Of a stretch of DNA of 64,000 bases, positions 1 to 11,046 are shown piece after piece. Origin of the DNA: Kappaphycus alvarezii (taxonomy: Eukaryota; Rhodophyta; Florideophyceae; Gigartinales; Solieriaceae). Each line of letters begins with the position of its first letter. The stretch's first letter is position 1. The translations under genes and the position numbers were made by a program. The stretch lies in the NCBI GenBank assembly GCA_002205965.3, contig NADL03000740.1, positions 1,984,001 to 2,048,000 of the forward strand. Direction: 5' to 3'. The notes below the pieces were generated by a model. It saw only the letters and a program-made list of their open reading frames with translations. It made no database searches and was not told the DNA's origin.

Positions 1-558
1 TTCGGCTTTGCTTTCCGCGCGGTGGTTCGTTCCCTAGCCCTGTCAGGATGAAATGGATATTCCAGGTCCTCTTCTTTTTTCCTTCTTCGGCGTTCGACCC
101 TTGCTTGACGGGTTTCGGGTGTCTCTGAATGTGAGGCACGCCTTGTACGCGTATGTAGGGGGCTTAGTGGAAGTGCTTGTTGAGGGGGTTTGACAATTCT
201 GCCTGAGCGAGTAACACGACTTCCTGGAGCGGGAGACTGCTGCTGACTGTGATCGTAGATGCGCATTTCCAGATTTTCCTCATCGATGTCAGCGCCGAGG
301 TCTTCATGGATGGTGGCTGTCATCATCAGAGGGATGTGGATGGTCCGGGTTGTATTGTTTAAACTGGGTTGGGTCATGCTCAATAGCAGCCTGAGGCTCC
401 TCTTGAACTTCGGGATAGGCGTCGGGATCGATTTGGTCATCGTCTGAGCTGGATTCACGCAAGGATCGAGTGGGACGATCACGACGCAGATGTAAACGGC
501 TGTACGGGGTGGGCGGAGGGCTTATGTCTTCCCCGCAAAGATCCTTGAGATTACTCAT
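1..558 (-). CDS. acidic nuclear-type protein, 3' part outside the window
   Basis: An open minus-strand frame starts at the ATG at 558 with MSNLKDLCGED and is rich in Asp, Glu and Pro. That frame stops at 304-306. A second frame then stays open to base 1, coding an acidic stretch, the motif TRSGRIVKPP, and a very basic Arg/Lys segment. The two halves match in composition, so I join them across one single-base frame break between about 300 and 370. RSGR-x-x-KPP patches occur in chromatin-associated proteins, so a nuclear role is possible but unproven. The family was not recognised. The gene shares a 1.16-kb divergent spacer with V-ATPase subunit E. Retroelement polyproteins can carry similar patches, so a mobile-element origin is the alternative. 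Confidence 0.45.
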
Positions 559-1716
559 TCGGCTGAGCGTTCGTTTTGTACAACTGCGGGGGGGCGATTG
601 TCAACACCCATGAGTGACGGTAGGTAATGCGGTGCAAGAGTATAGAGTTGACCAATGGAATTGTTTTTGTGTTGTTCTTCTTGACGGCAACAGATATAAA
701 GTAAAGAGAGGGATGATTTGATTGTTCGCGAGTCGTTAAATAGCGTGGATTTGTTTGCGTGACGGAGGGAGGTAATGGGGGTAGTTTAGAGTGGATCAAC
801 AATAATGGGAAGAAATAGCAATGGTGGACCGGGCAAGCTGACAACGAATGCAGTTGCGGGGTTAGGTTGCAAGGGGAGGTAGTGAGATTACAGCAAATTG
901 AGACGGAGCGGAGGAATGGAATGGGAGAGGGTGTTGTGGTGGAAGAGATAAAATGTTAAGGGTTTGTCGACCGGGCCAGAAGAACGGGGAAAGCAATAAG
1001 CTGTCGGGAATAAACTGGACGGGGGGAGAGGAGGGGTGGTGACGGGAAAAAGGCAATTTCTCCTGAAACCCGGTGGGAAACCAGCAGCGAGTAATACAGG
1101 AAAGTTTTCAATTTGACAACATGATTTTGACATGATTTGATTGGTTATATTTTGGAATAATACAATGTGAGTGGGCCACCATGGCAATGAAAAATGGTTA
1201 TTAAAGTGCACGTTTTTGAGGCTAGTAAGCTTACAGCTTCTTACAGTACAATAGTACAATAGTACAGTACAAAAAGTTATGTTACAGTGTGCTGTGCAAC
1301 CCTTAACTGTACGTTTATCTGGATCCAAATTTATTGCTATGTCCAACTCGAATCCAGATTAAGCAGTTAGAATGCATTACACCGCATCACACCTCATGAA
1401 TTACAGTGATGCAATGTAATGACATTATCCATGGAGCGCTGGTTGAGTTTGGTTTAAAAAATGTCCATAACTGACCGATGCAATGGTCCATTGTTCCAAG
1501 CCAAGTTCAGCAATCACCCGGCCCCCTTGCGCAAACGACCAATTAACGAACCTTTTCTGCAACTAATCAGCTTTAGCCTAAAGCAAACTTCTCTTTTCAC
1601 TCATCCCTCAGCCCTCAGCCCAATCCAAGCACCCACTACCCCCCGCCCTCTTCAGACTTGCCCTCAAACTCTACCATCTCAGTCAGTGATTGTCAAAACT
1701 GCAAATCTCATCCAAA
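559..1716. other. divergent intergenic spacer
   Basis: This lies between two divergently transcribed genes and should contain both promoters. It holds a short GTACA-type repeat block at 1241-1272 (tacagtaca, agtacaat, agtacagtac). The ORFs here are low-complexity and I do not accept them as genes. I saw no clear TATA box or RNA gene. Confidence 0.5.
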
Positions 1717-2369
1717 ATGAATGACGCTCAGGTAAAGCAGCAGATCCAGCAAATGGTTTCCTTCATCCGTCAAGAAGCAAACGACAAAGCCAATGAAATC
1801 CGCGTCAAGGCCGAAGAGGATTTAACATTCGTAAACTATCCGCCGTCGAGGCTGCCCGTGAGAAGATCCGCGCTGAATATGAGAAGAAGGTCAATCAGAT
1901 CGATGTCAACCGCAAGATCGCCAAGTCTACCGAGCAAAACGCTGCACGACTCGAGGTACTCAAGGCACGCGACGGCATTTTGCAAGATACATACGAACAG
2001 GCTGGAAAGGAGCTTGCAGAAGTTGCCAAGGATTCCGCTACTTACACTGATATTCTCAAGGCCCTTGTGTTGCAGGGGTTGATTGTCCTGTCGGATGAAC
2101 AAGTCGTTGTGCGTTGCCGTAGTGCGGATGTCGAAATTTTGGACGGCTTGTTGCCCTCTGTCAAGGAGGAATATGTTGGCATGACCAGCTCCCCAGTCAC
2201 GGTCATCTTGGATCGTGATACCTTCCTCTCGGATGACATTTCGGGTGGTGTCGTGTTGCTCAGCCAGGGAGGCACGATTGTCGTTGAAAACACTTTCGAA
2301 AGTAGACTAGAGATTGCCTATCAGCAAAACCTCCCGCAAATCCGCAAAGTCATGTTTGGCAATCAGTAA
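1717..2369 (+). CDS. ATP6V1E: V-type H+-ATPase subunit E
   Basis: Subunit E is part of the peripheral stalk of the V1 sector and links the ATP-hydrolysing head to the membrane ring on acidic organelles. The product starts MNDAQVKQQIQQMVSFIRQEA, followed by a KANEIRVKAEED motif, both hallmarks of the family's N-terminal helix. The C-terminal half has the conserved LSQGGTIVVENTFESRLEIAY region and ends near the usual family length (about 217 residues after repair). The ATG at 1717 is chosen because the N-terminal family signature begins exactly there. The frame breaks at the T run 1821-1823: one extra T restores a continuous reading between the two frames. It is tail-to-tail with the acyl carrier protein gene. 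Family identification is firm; whether the break is real is uncertain. Confidence 0.93.
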
Positions 2370-2856
2370 GACTGAATGAAGGCTTTCCGTCTGGTCATCT
2401 GGTAATTCGACTAACTCTGCCTGTCTTGCTGTGATGCCTCGTTTTTCTGTTGCTATCCTCTTCTGTCTTACTATAGTTGAGGTTGATGCCGCACTAACAC
2501 ACGTATACTTGCGCTAAGGTAGCTGTAAACACGTGCTGGCCTGGGCGCACACTAGTTTGTCGTCTTTTGTAGCCTCATGCCCTCAGCCACTTCTTTTCTG
2601 CGACTCTAACTGTCTCATGTCCCACATGGAGTACCCGCAAGACTGTAAGTCCTCCCTTGCCATTTCTATTTGCCTCGATCAGTGCGACGCGTTTCACGAA
2701 ACGCTTGTAGTTTGGAAAACTATGGATGCAAACATCTGATTAGAGGGTATGCGCACTGCGCGATTCGTTTACAATGCAAAATGCAGTCTTCTGACGTCAA
2801 AAACAAGGAAGCGCCCTCATGTTTTGCGACACTGTTCCCGTTATTCTCCCCACTGA
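2370..2856. other. convergent intergenic spacer
   Basis: This spacer lies between two gene ends and should hold both polyadenylation regions. I saw no gene in it. Confidence 0.5.
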
Positions 2857-3423
2857 TTACTTAGCGTGTACATTGTTAGAGAGATACTCGACAGCATCCG
2901 TGCAAGTGAAAATCTTTTCTGCATCGGCGTCGGGAATTTCAATCGAAAACTCGTCCTCCAACGCCATAACCAATTCGACCGTGTCCAAACTGTCCAACCC
3001 CAAGTCGTTGACAAAGTGCGAAGTCTCACTAACCTTTTCCGGTTGCACCTATCTCGATAATACCGCGGCGCAACAATCGAACAAAAGAAACGCATACACA
3101 CAAACCGCGGTACTCACACCGTTAGCCTACAATTGCCTGAATACAATTGCTCCACCGCAGTCATATATGTGCAAACGCGGAGGACCTGTAGATGGGCGAT
3201 TCGTCTTACGTACCTTCTCAAACTTGCGCACGACTTCCAGAACGCGACCTGTGACGTCTTCCTTGTCCAGGAATCCAGCCTCTGCAGCAAACGATCTCCA
3301 GATTGGCTGACCAGTATTGATCTTGAGAGCTGTAGCAACTGCTGGTGGCCTAATAGCTGCGGAACGGATCGCAGGGCGCCAGGCGTGACGGGCAAATGTT
3401 GATCCAAGCGCTCGGAAAGCCAT
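2857..3423 (-). CDS. NDUFAB1: mitochondrial acyl carrier protein, two exons
   Basis: The protein carries acyl chains on a 4'-phosphopantetheine arm for mitochondrial fatty acid/lipoate synthesis, and in many eukaryotes is also a complex I subunit. Exon 1 (3423-3214) encodes 70 residues with an Arg/Ala-rich, acid-free start ([16 protein letters not shown]) typical of a mitochondrial presequence. Exon 2 (3048-2857) has the core [19 protein letters not shown]; the phosphopantetheine serine codon is at 2991-2989. Joining the exons gives [21 protein letters not shown] in frame, the normal family order, for a total of 133 residues. Unlike most neighbours the gene shows no frame break. It is transcribed towards the V-ATPase gene. 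The short C-terminal extension is ordinary. Confidence 0.95.
3049..3213 (-). other. spliceosomal intron in the acyl carrier protein gene
   Basis: The 5' splice site reads GTACGTAAG after GAG AAG and the 3' site reads GAGATAG before GTG CAA. The intron is 165 bases, phase 0. Removing it joins two parts of a conserved domain exactly, while reading through gives a premature stop. Confidence 0.9.
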
Positions 3424-4902
3424 TGCTGATGGTTTTGTGTGGTGGGTAGGAGAGGAGAATGGTCTGGAGATGGAGACGATACGGATGTGATTCTAGGTGA
3501 TCGGCAAGTAGCGGCGCAAACGCTTGTGTCGACGGAGGACAATAGCATGTGAGGCGCAGTTACTGTAGTGTACTTTTTGGACGTAGACCCAGATTAATTT
3601 GTTTGATTTTTTCATTTTTTAAAACTGGTCTCAGCTGAAATTTTCAAGTTTTCTAATGTTCACATTAAATACTGTACATACCACCAAGGCAAGAGCGACG
3701 GAAGCTGTCTGAAAGTTGTACCGTAGGCAAGAGCTCACTCTCATGCTACCGCATTAGTGCTAGTTTTTGCTGATGATAACTGGAATGTTTAATGCTTCCG
3801 GAGACTGAAAGTGTGCTACGGTTTCCCAGGAAAACTAAACTAATTCGCGATGAGCAAACAAACTGCAACGTGGGTGAATATGTATGTGTTCAGTGAATAC
3901 TCATATGAGCAAATATAACACTCGTTTTTAACTTCAGTCGATACGCTTTTTGTTCACGAGCACAATACGCACCATGCCTGAAGTCGCACTTTTGAAATGC
4001 TAATGTTTGGGCTTGAAACAGGTGAAATGACTGTTGCAACCTCGGTACAGGCTATCATGCTCAATGCATTACGTTGGGACGCCCAGTGTCAGATTACTTT
4101 GCATATATGTGTCCTTTGAATACCCGAAAGGCTGAAGGGCCGCTAGTTGAAGGTGAGTGACCTTCCAAGGGTTGACCATATAAGTGCTGCTGCTGACAAT
4201 CAACAGAGGTTTGGAAGCCTTTCGCATCGGTTTTCAGATGGAGTAAAGACCATGTTCCTCAATTGTTTCAGGGCTTGCTTGCGAAGATACCTGAGCTAGC
4301 TGCCAGTTGAACAGTTTTTCTTCAAGCACTTGCCGCAAGAAATTCACTAGCAGCATTGCTAGCCCACCTAGAGGAACACCGTGAATCCTCTGCACCTGCC
4401 CCAATTTAAATCGTCTATAGTTGCAAATATAAAGAAAGTTGTTTTGCGAAGCGATATAAAGGTATCGCAAGATGAATACATCCTACCACAAAATCCGTGG
4501 TAGCAGAACACTATTCCCAGACCATCTGTAGTCCTTACATCAGATAATATTACCAAACCACTTGCATTTCTCATGGATGAATTCGGACACTTGTTTCCAA
4601 ATGTTCCCTGCAATGAGGATTTGGCCCCATTATCCATCAACTCCCCCCGACAATGTTAAAATCTGCGAACTTCTCGAGTTAAGCCTTCCTCACGTCTCCA
4701 TTTTAAACTTCCTCCAATTATGTTCCTCCTAAGCGATCGTCTCAACTCGACCCTACTTTGAGCACCGCTACATCAATCCAAGAAGCAAAAATTTCTCCTC
4801 TCAACTGAAACAGGCTAAAAAAAGTACGCTTTTCGAGTACCGTAATAAGACTTTTCTAAGACAATTCTACCTTCTCCTTCAACTATTTGCTACGCGAAAT
4901 CG
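3424..4902. other. spacer with no recognised gene
   Basis: This includes the upstream region of the acyl carrier protein gene. Minus-strand frames between about 4640 and 4234 look weakly protein-like but are broken and match no family I recognise; they may be an old mobile-element remnant. Confidence 0.35.
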
Positions 4903-5402
4903 ATGAAAACTTTTCATTCTCTATTCTCAACTCCCCGGCAAACTACGGCACCGCCTCAGCCCTGGAAAATTATTTCTAAACCCTCTTCCTCTGACGCACT
5001 TACATCCAAGACTGATCAACTCTCCCGGCTTCATCGTACAAGTCCGGACATCAGGGCAATGGGAAGCACTGGAGGCACGGATTTCTTCGATGTCACTTTT
5101 GTCAACCCTCTCGCGCCATCCAACAGGAGAGTGCGCACCTTTAACCCGCTCACATCCCTCAACGCGGCAAAAGCTGCAAAGTATAGAAGATATGAAACTT
5201 TTATCGCGACCGACGCCAGAAGCAGGCTCATGCCTTTCCCTATATCCACCCTCGGGGCTGGCACCCAGACGCCTACGCAGTGCTAACCGACGTGGCGCGG
5301 AACGTGGCTGTTAGGGCAATGGAGACATACGGGACGGTTCAAGCGGTTTTAACCCAGAGGCATGCGGCAGCAGCAGGATGTCCAATGCATCATGCCTGCT
5401 GA
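4903..5402 (+). pseudogene. C-terminal relic of a non-LTR retrotransposon ORF
   Basis: The frame contains SPDIRAMGSTGGTDFFDVTFVN, an Ala-rich KAAKYRRYE segment, and MPFPISTLG. After a frame break near 5250 it continues as GWHPDAYAVLTDVARNVAVRAM to a stop at 5402. This order (RPDI-like, D-V-T-x-x-N-P, A-x-x-K-x-x-K-Y, F-x-P-x-x-x-x-x-x-G) matches the C-terminal region that follows the reverse transcriptase in many LINE-type polyproteins. A clear homologue lies at 57.3-57.8 kb on the minus strand. The reverse transcriptase itself is not visible upstream, so this is a 5'-truncated copy, the usual LINE fate. The N-terminal 40 residues of the frame may be unrelated sequence. Confidence 0.6.
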
Positions 5403-8157
5403 CAGGCTTTGAGCCAGCCATTTAGGCACAAGAGTGACATTACCCATTATCCTGAGCACATCTAGCATACACCGGGGGATAGCCGAACCGCACTTTTCAA
5501 ACATTAAAGAACCAAATCGATTTCACTCTCCCGGTAAATCTTTAATAGCCCAATTCCCTAGATATAGAATATTTCATCCAACTCTCTTAATTATTACTTG
5601 ATGTCATTCGAACTCTACTCAACCTCGCCGTTACCAACTCGTCAATCACAGCTTCTGCTCATCTGCTGATATGGTCGCCACCAAAGAACTCTTCGAAAAA
5701 GTATCGCATGCTTCTGCCTAGATACAGTCTGGTTTTCACAATCAGTAGGCGATTAGAGACCAGTTTCCTGTGAAGAATATATTGAGGGTCACGCCTTGCT
5801 TGGCCTTGCAGGAGCAATATTGGCTCATGGGCGGCAGATGTTTGATTTGTACCACGGTTGGTGTCTAGAGAAGGGTCTCCTGCTATTGCAACAGCAGCGA
5901 CAGGTGCTCGAGAATCGTTTCGACAGACAGTAGCTCTTACTGAGCGAGTGACATGAAATCCTTCCGAAATGAAACTGGTCACAGATTGCCCTAACTGTCG
6001 CACAGTTTGATGTATGGTAGTGGGATGGGCAGAGTCTTTATTGGATTTTCCTGGTTGAATTCGCCGAATGTGTGACCAATGAGTGAAATGGAACCTTGTA
6101 ATTCACCATTCATAGTATTTTGGGAGAACTATCGCATAAACAGGTGAGAAGATCTGCTGGATAAATTCGCGTTTCATCGAGTCTACTCTGAGTAGCACTG
6201 GTTACAATTCGACTCTTTTCCTGGCAACAAGATGATGCAAGCAGGGCTTTGATTCTGAGGCCGCTACCACAAAATCCCTAAGATCTGTTAGAACTCAAGC
6301 TCTTGCTCATCATGTATGCTGCTGAAACCATTTCTACTAAAGTTATGTGAAGAGGAAATGAGTCACTGCCTCTCCCTCCGCGGCAATTCGGTCTGTCTGC
6401 ACCCCTCATTGGGCGTCTCAGTGGAACCCAAACTGAGATCAATATTTGGAATGGACAAGACTTTCGGGACGTCAATTACGGCCTCTAGAATTCGCTCGAT
6501 AGCTATGTCAGGATGGTGATTGGTACAACGGCTTTTTTTGACAACTGAAGCAGATTTTACAGCAATACAGACCCAGGTAAAGCAAGACGGTGCGATAAAA
6601 CTCGGAATCTGGAACTGCGGTATGCAATGTCGCTCTTGAACCGTGTTGAAGTGCTCTGATGATATTGCTCAGGTAACACAGACGAGGCCAGTTGCAGTTA
6701 GTGTCTGGAATTACTTATTCCAAAACAGAATTTTGTTCCACTAGAACTGTGGCAGCGTTATTGCTGACGGTGACTTTTTCTTGGAAAGGAAAGAGTAGCA
6801 GTGAATGGGATATTAGATATGTTGTTAATATTGTCGCAGAGGCATGTGCTTCCATTGATGGATAAACGGGTACAGGCATGATAGATGAAATTCAGAGCGG
6901 CAGGGGTATGGAGTCAAGTTGAGGAAAGCAGTTTGTATTGATACTTTCTGTATGATTGTGGTGGACGGAATAGGAGCTGCACGTTGAACCGGCCAGTTTC
7001 AAACAGCGATGCGGTGTGTAAAAAAGTGGATGGCGAATTGAGATGAGAATTGTGCAGGTACTTGCGGATCCAATGGGAATGCAGAGGACATGTGGTTTAA
7101 GTTTGCCGAGCGACTAAACGAAAGCCAGTGGAGAAACCAGGTGCTGTGGACGGATCTAGAAGGATTCCTTGATCATCAATAGTAGGAAACATTGTAGGAA
7201 ACTAGCGAAAAGTGCTTTTTTGCGTTGTGTAAATAGAGCCTGATGCACTGAAGTTATGTTGAAGAACGAGGTTGTCAGGGTCTGTGGTGAGGGTCTCTCT
7301 CTCCGTATTAGAAGAGAAACTGCGAACACTGCACAGTACAGTACTGTACAGTACAGTATTGTCAAACATTGAGAGGTACAGTACAGTAGAGGAAACATGT
7401 TATCTATTGTACTTTACAGAACTGTACAGAAAGCAAAGTGTCCCTGGAACTGGAAAAACTGGAAATGTGTCGATGACAACGCTAGCCTTGTACTGTACTG
7501 TACCTCCATTTTCTCTGAATTGCTTTCAAAAAGCGTGCTGGTGGGCAAAACTTGTCGAAACCTTCCACACAGTACTGTAAGCTACACTCCCGTAGAAAGA
7601 GCACACAATTTGCGTCTGAATACCTTGTACGATTACGATGAGGTCAACTATGATTGTCAACAACAAACATTGCTGGCCTCTTTCTCGGCAAGAAGCAATG
7701 CAGCGGCTAGCTTGCCAACACTGCAGTACCCTTGAGGATACAACCAGAACAATACTTTAGCCTTTCTCCATCATTGCAATACCGTACTACAGTTTGTTCT
7801 CGTCCCTCTATAGACTAGAGCAATGGTTCATCGCCCAATTTTTTTCATATCCAAGAAATGCCCAATTCTCTAATTGATGCAATTACCTTGCTGGCCCCGT
7901 CTTTTTCACCAAAAAGTACTAGATCCGTTTAGCATCATTTATTACTACAGTTTTAATATAAAAAAACCTAAAAATAGTTTACTTTTGAACTTGTCTTAAA
8001 ATTCATGGCAAACCCGTAATCCAGGTCACAGTCGTCGCCTATTTCCAAGACTTCTTTTCACATTTCAATCACCACACACTCTGTTTCCTTCCAGCCCCCA
8101 ACCCCCATACCGAACTCTCAACCTTCCCCACCTGCAATCCCCTCCTCACCCCCTCCA
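5403..8157. other. spacer upstream of the ALIX gene
   Basis: A minus-strand frame of 114 codons at 6003-5659 matches nothing I know and I do not call it. GTACA/GTACT repeats occur at 7331-7580. The last 150 bases before 8158 are strikingly C-rich and pyrimidine-rich (several CCCC runs), probably the ALIX promoter and 5' leader. Confidence 0.35.
7331..7580. repeat. GTACA/GTACT repeat cluster
   Basis: GTAC recurs at five-base spacing, for example gcacagtacagtactgtacagtacagta from 7331 in two overlapping palindromes, then shorter copies near 7376, 7410, 7489-7505 and 7571. The core GTACAGTACTGTAC is its own reverse complement. The cluster is 0.6-0.8 kb upstream of ALIX. Confidence 0.8.
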
Positions 8158-10475
8158 ATGTTCCTCACCCCGGGCGCAAAGCTCGCCCAAAAGGTTGATG
8201 TCAACTCCCCTCTCTACAACGCCATCGCCGACTCCCGAGGCGAACCCGCGGCCGCAAGAAACATCACCGCATGTCGTACATTCCAGCAACTCCGCGCCGC
8301 CCTTCACGAGCCTCCAACCACCGAGGCAACCCGTCTCGCCATCAAGAAATATCTATCCGCTCTCCACTTCATCACACACTCGTGTAAACTCCCTACAACC
8401 CTCTCCGTCGGTCTCCTATGGGTCAACGCATTTGATGGCAATGATCATTGCGTCGTTCAAGATCTCGCCATCGATCATCTATGCGCTCTCTTTAATCTTG
8501 GAGTGTGTGAAGCCACGCTTGCTTCTACTTTTTCGCACCCGACGCACCAATCACAAGGCCATGACCGATTCCCTGAAGCATTTCCAAACGGCAGCGGGTT
8601 ATTTCCACGCTGCAGCAAAGCTACCCTCTCCTGGTGGCATTCGTTCCGTTACTTGCGATCTCTATCCACCCGCTTTGCGAGCCTTGGAAATGGTCATGTT
8701 GGGTAATGCTCAACAAGTATTGTATGAGATTGCATTGGAGGAGGCAATCCAAACGCTTTTTTGGCCCGCTTTGCTGTAGGTGCTCGCGACTTTTATGCCA
8801 TTGCCGGGGACTATGGAAAGGATCCGGACGTAGTCAACACCCCGTCAATGGCTATGTCGGCCGGCCGGCAGGTGCACTCGCCGCTTACTTTGACGTTGTT
8901 GCCCAGTCAGCCCAGGCAAACGCTGCCGTCGAAAGGCCTGAAACTTATGACATGTCTCAACAACTGGCCAGGCTTGCAAAGGCTCAGGCCTCACTCACTG
9001 TGAGTTTAAACACCGTCACAGCCCTCGATACCTCCTCCCTAGCCGCCGTCGCCACCCTACGAAACAATCTCATAGCACAGTTGGAAGACTTACAGAAAGA
9101 TCTCACCCAGAGAAAGGAGAATGCGGAAGAGGAAAATCGCAAGGTATTTTTCACATCGCCCGCTGCTAACGTGCCGGAAATCATCGCTAGGCAAAGCGTG
9201 CGTCCGGCTGATGTTAGTGCAGTCGTTACCGAGCAACCTGTTGATGACCGGCTTCTGACTTTGAAAGACTTGCCGGATGCAGTATCTCCCGAGCTGTCTG
9301 GAATCGCCTTCGATATACAGACATGGTTGCGAAGATGGTAGCGGATGAAGTTGCTGCTCTCAGTTCTACATCGGCAAACTTACAGAGCTTGATCCGACAA
9401 GTGGAGGCATCAATAACTCTTGCGCGAGGATCCGCAGCGGAGGCTGCTGCAAGCCTACGACGGTTCCCACCTCCTCCTTTGGAGAGGAACAACAAGCGAT
9501 TGACTGCGTGCGAGAGGTGCAGCAGAGAGGGGGCTGGTTACGTTGCGCGAATTGCAATCACAAGTGCTCAAGTTGGGAACCGAGACCAAGTTTCAGATTC
9601 AGGAGATTGACAGCATCCTGCAAGAGGAGGATGCTGAGGATCGTCAATTGCGAGCACGCGTAATGGTTACTCGACTAACAAGCGCTGTCATGTCACGGCG
9701 TTATATCGAGCAGCTAACTGCAATTCGCAGCAATCTTGAACAGGCTGCTAACGCCGACAAAATTGTATCGCATCAAATCGATCAGCATGCCACTGCGATT
9801 TCATTAGTGACAAACATCGATGTCGCCGGTTTCGTGCCCCCATCCGCATCCGACTCAGGAGGCAAGGCAGCGGGAGAGCCTCAAAGGATTGAAGCAATCA
9901 CTTCAGAAATACAACCAGAAATTAACAATGCAAACAAGCTTTTAGCTGTGAAAGATGACATCATAGAAGACTTTGAGAAAAAGAAACAGTTAGACAATGC
10001 TTACGCACTAACGCAAGGCATCGAACCTGGGGACGCCGAGATTGAGAAATGCAACGCTATAATGGAGAAGGAGTACGGGCTGCTGAGAGAGCGGGCAAGG
10101 TCGACATCGGACGAGATGGCGCGAATCTGGAAATTCCTATCTGACGCTGATGTGAGGCTCAAAACAAAAGCTCCAATTACCGAGAAAGTAAGTGAGGCTC
10201 AGTCGAAGATGAATGAGGTATACAAGCATCAAGCAGCCGGGTTAAAGTTCAAGGAGCTCATGGGTCACTTGCAACACGGGGTTCATTTTTATACAAAAGA
10301 GCAGGACGTCGTCAGCAGTCTGAGACGAGATATAGACGGATTTGTCGCGGCTCGAAAGACTGAGGCGCAAGAAATACTAAACCAGTCGAGACCTGGAGCA
10401 GGTGGTGGGACTGGTGGTCTTTACACGTCCCCAGGGACTCTCTACCCAGGTGCACAAGGCCAATACCCCCGGTAG
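8158..10475 (+). CDS. PDCD6IP: ALIX/Bro1-family ESCRT-associated protein
   Basis: ALIX/Bro1 proteins bind ESCRT-III and cargo at endosomes and at the cytokinetic bridge. The N-terminal Bro1 domain is visible in pieces: GVDVNSPLYNAI-like start, a central FNLG motif, then HFQTAAGYFHAAAKLPSP (the family's F-x-x-A-A-G-x-F), MVMLGNAQQVLYEIALEEA, and ALAAYFDVVAQSAQANAAVER. The coiled V domain follows, with LRELQSQVLKLGTETKFQI and, near the end, GHLQHGVHFYTKEQDVVSSLRRD. The Pro-rich tail is short and Gly/Tyr-rich. About 770 residues is slightly under the usual 800-870. I place frame breaks near 8540, 8745, 8860, 9310, 9450 and 9540; several are restored by adding one base to a homopolymer (AAA at about 8740, TT near 9539). 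The last 310 codons are unbroken. The ATG at 8158 is chosen because it precedes the first conserved Bro1 residues. Confidence 0.85.
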
Positions 10476-11046
10476 TTCTTGTCTAACAATGCGCGAACCA
10501 GGCGTAATCTCCGCGACCGGGACTTAACAGTCCAGAGCGTCCAGGGGCTAGGAGTTACTTTGACTCATGGCAAAGTCGTAGAGTTCTGAGAATAACCGAC
10601 CCGTTGTAGTCCACTAAATGATACCTCACTGTTGGTTTTTCTAAGTCATGGCCCAAACCATAAAGACAAACCGCTCCATAAGTTTGTGGAGAGCAGATTT
10701 TTGTAGTTTGCAGAGGGACAGGTTCTACTTTACACTTTGCAGGAAAAGCTGCAACGCTATCACCAAACACACCCTAGGAGCAATGCACAAAATATCCCAT
10801 GCAACAAATCGCATGCAAGTTCAAATCGGGTCTCGTCCAGTGAAATCTCACCTCCAACACAAGGCGACGCCTGCATGGATGACACCACACTACTCCAGTG
10901 ACACTGAAAACTGACGGAAGTACAATTAGCATCAACTAAGAACGAGCATCATCACTTTTTGCAACAGTGTAGGAGTCACCACTGAGGAGAACGAAAGAAA
11001 CAGTGCTAAAAGAACCTGATGTTGCTACGCCGCGGTTGATCGGCAA
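10476..11046. other. convergent intergenic spacer
   Basis: This lies between the 3' ends of the ALIX and ubiquilin genes. No gene is recognised. Confidence 0.5.

Noticed and set aside
888-1346. 152-codon minus frame upstream of V-ATPase E
   Set aside because: Composition is Cys/Leu/Pro/Ser noise, it overlaps the GTACA repeat and a promoter region, and it resembles no family.
4234-4640. overlapping minus frames suggesting a retroelement fragment
   Set aside because: No catalytic motif or family signature could be found, so no element was named.
5031-5264. minus frame similar to the plus frame at 57469-57825
   Set aside because: The similarity is the antisense of the LINE-type C-terminal relics; the sense strand carries the conserved family motifs.
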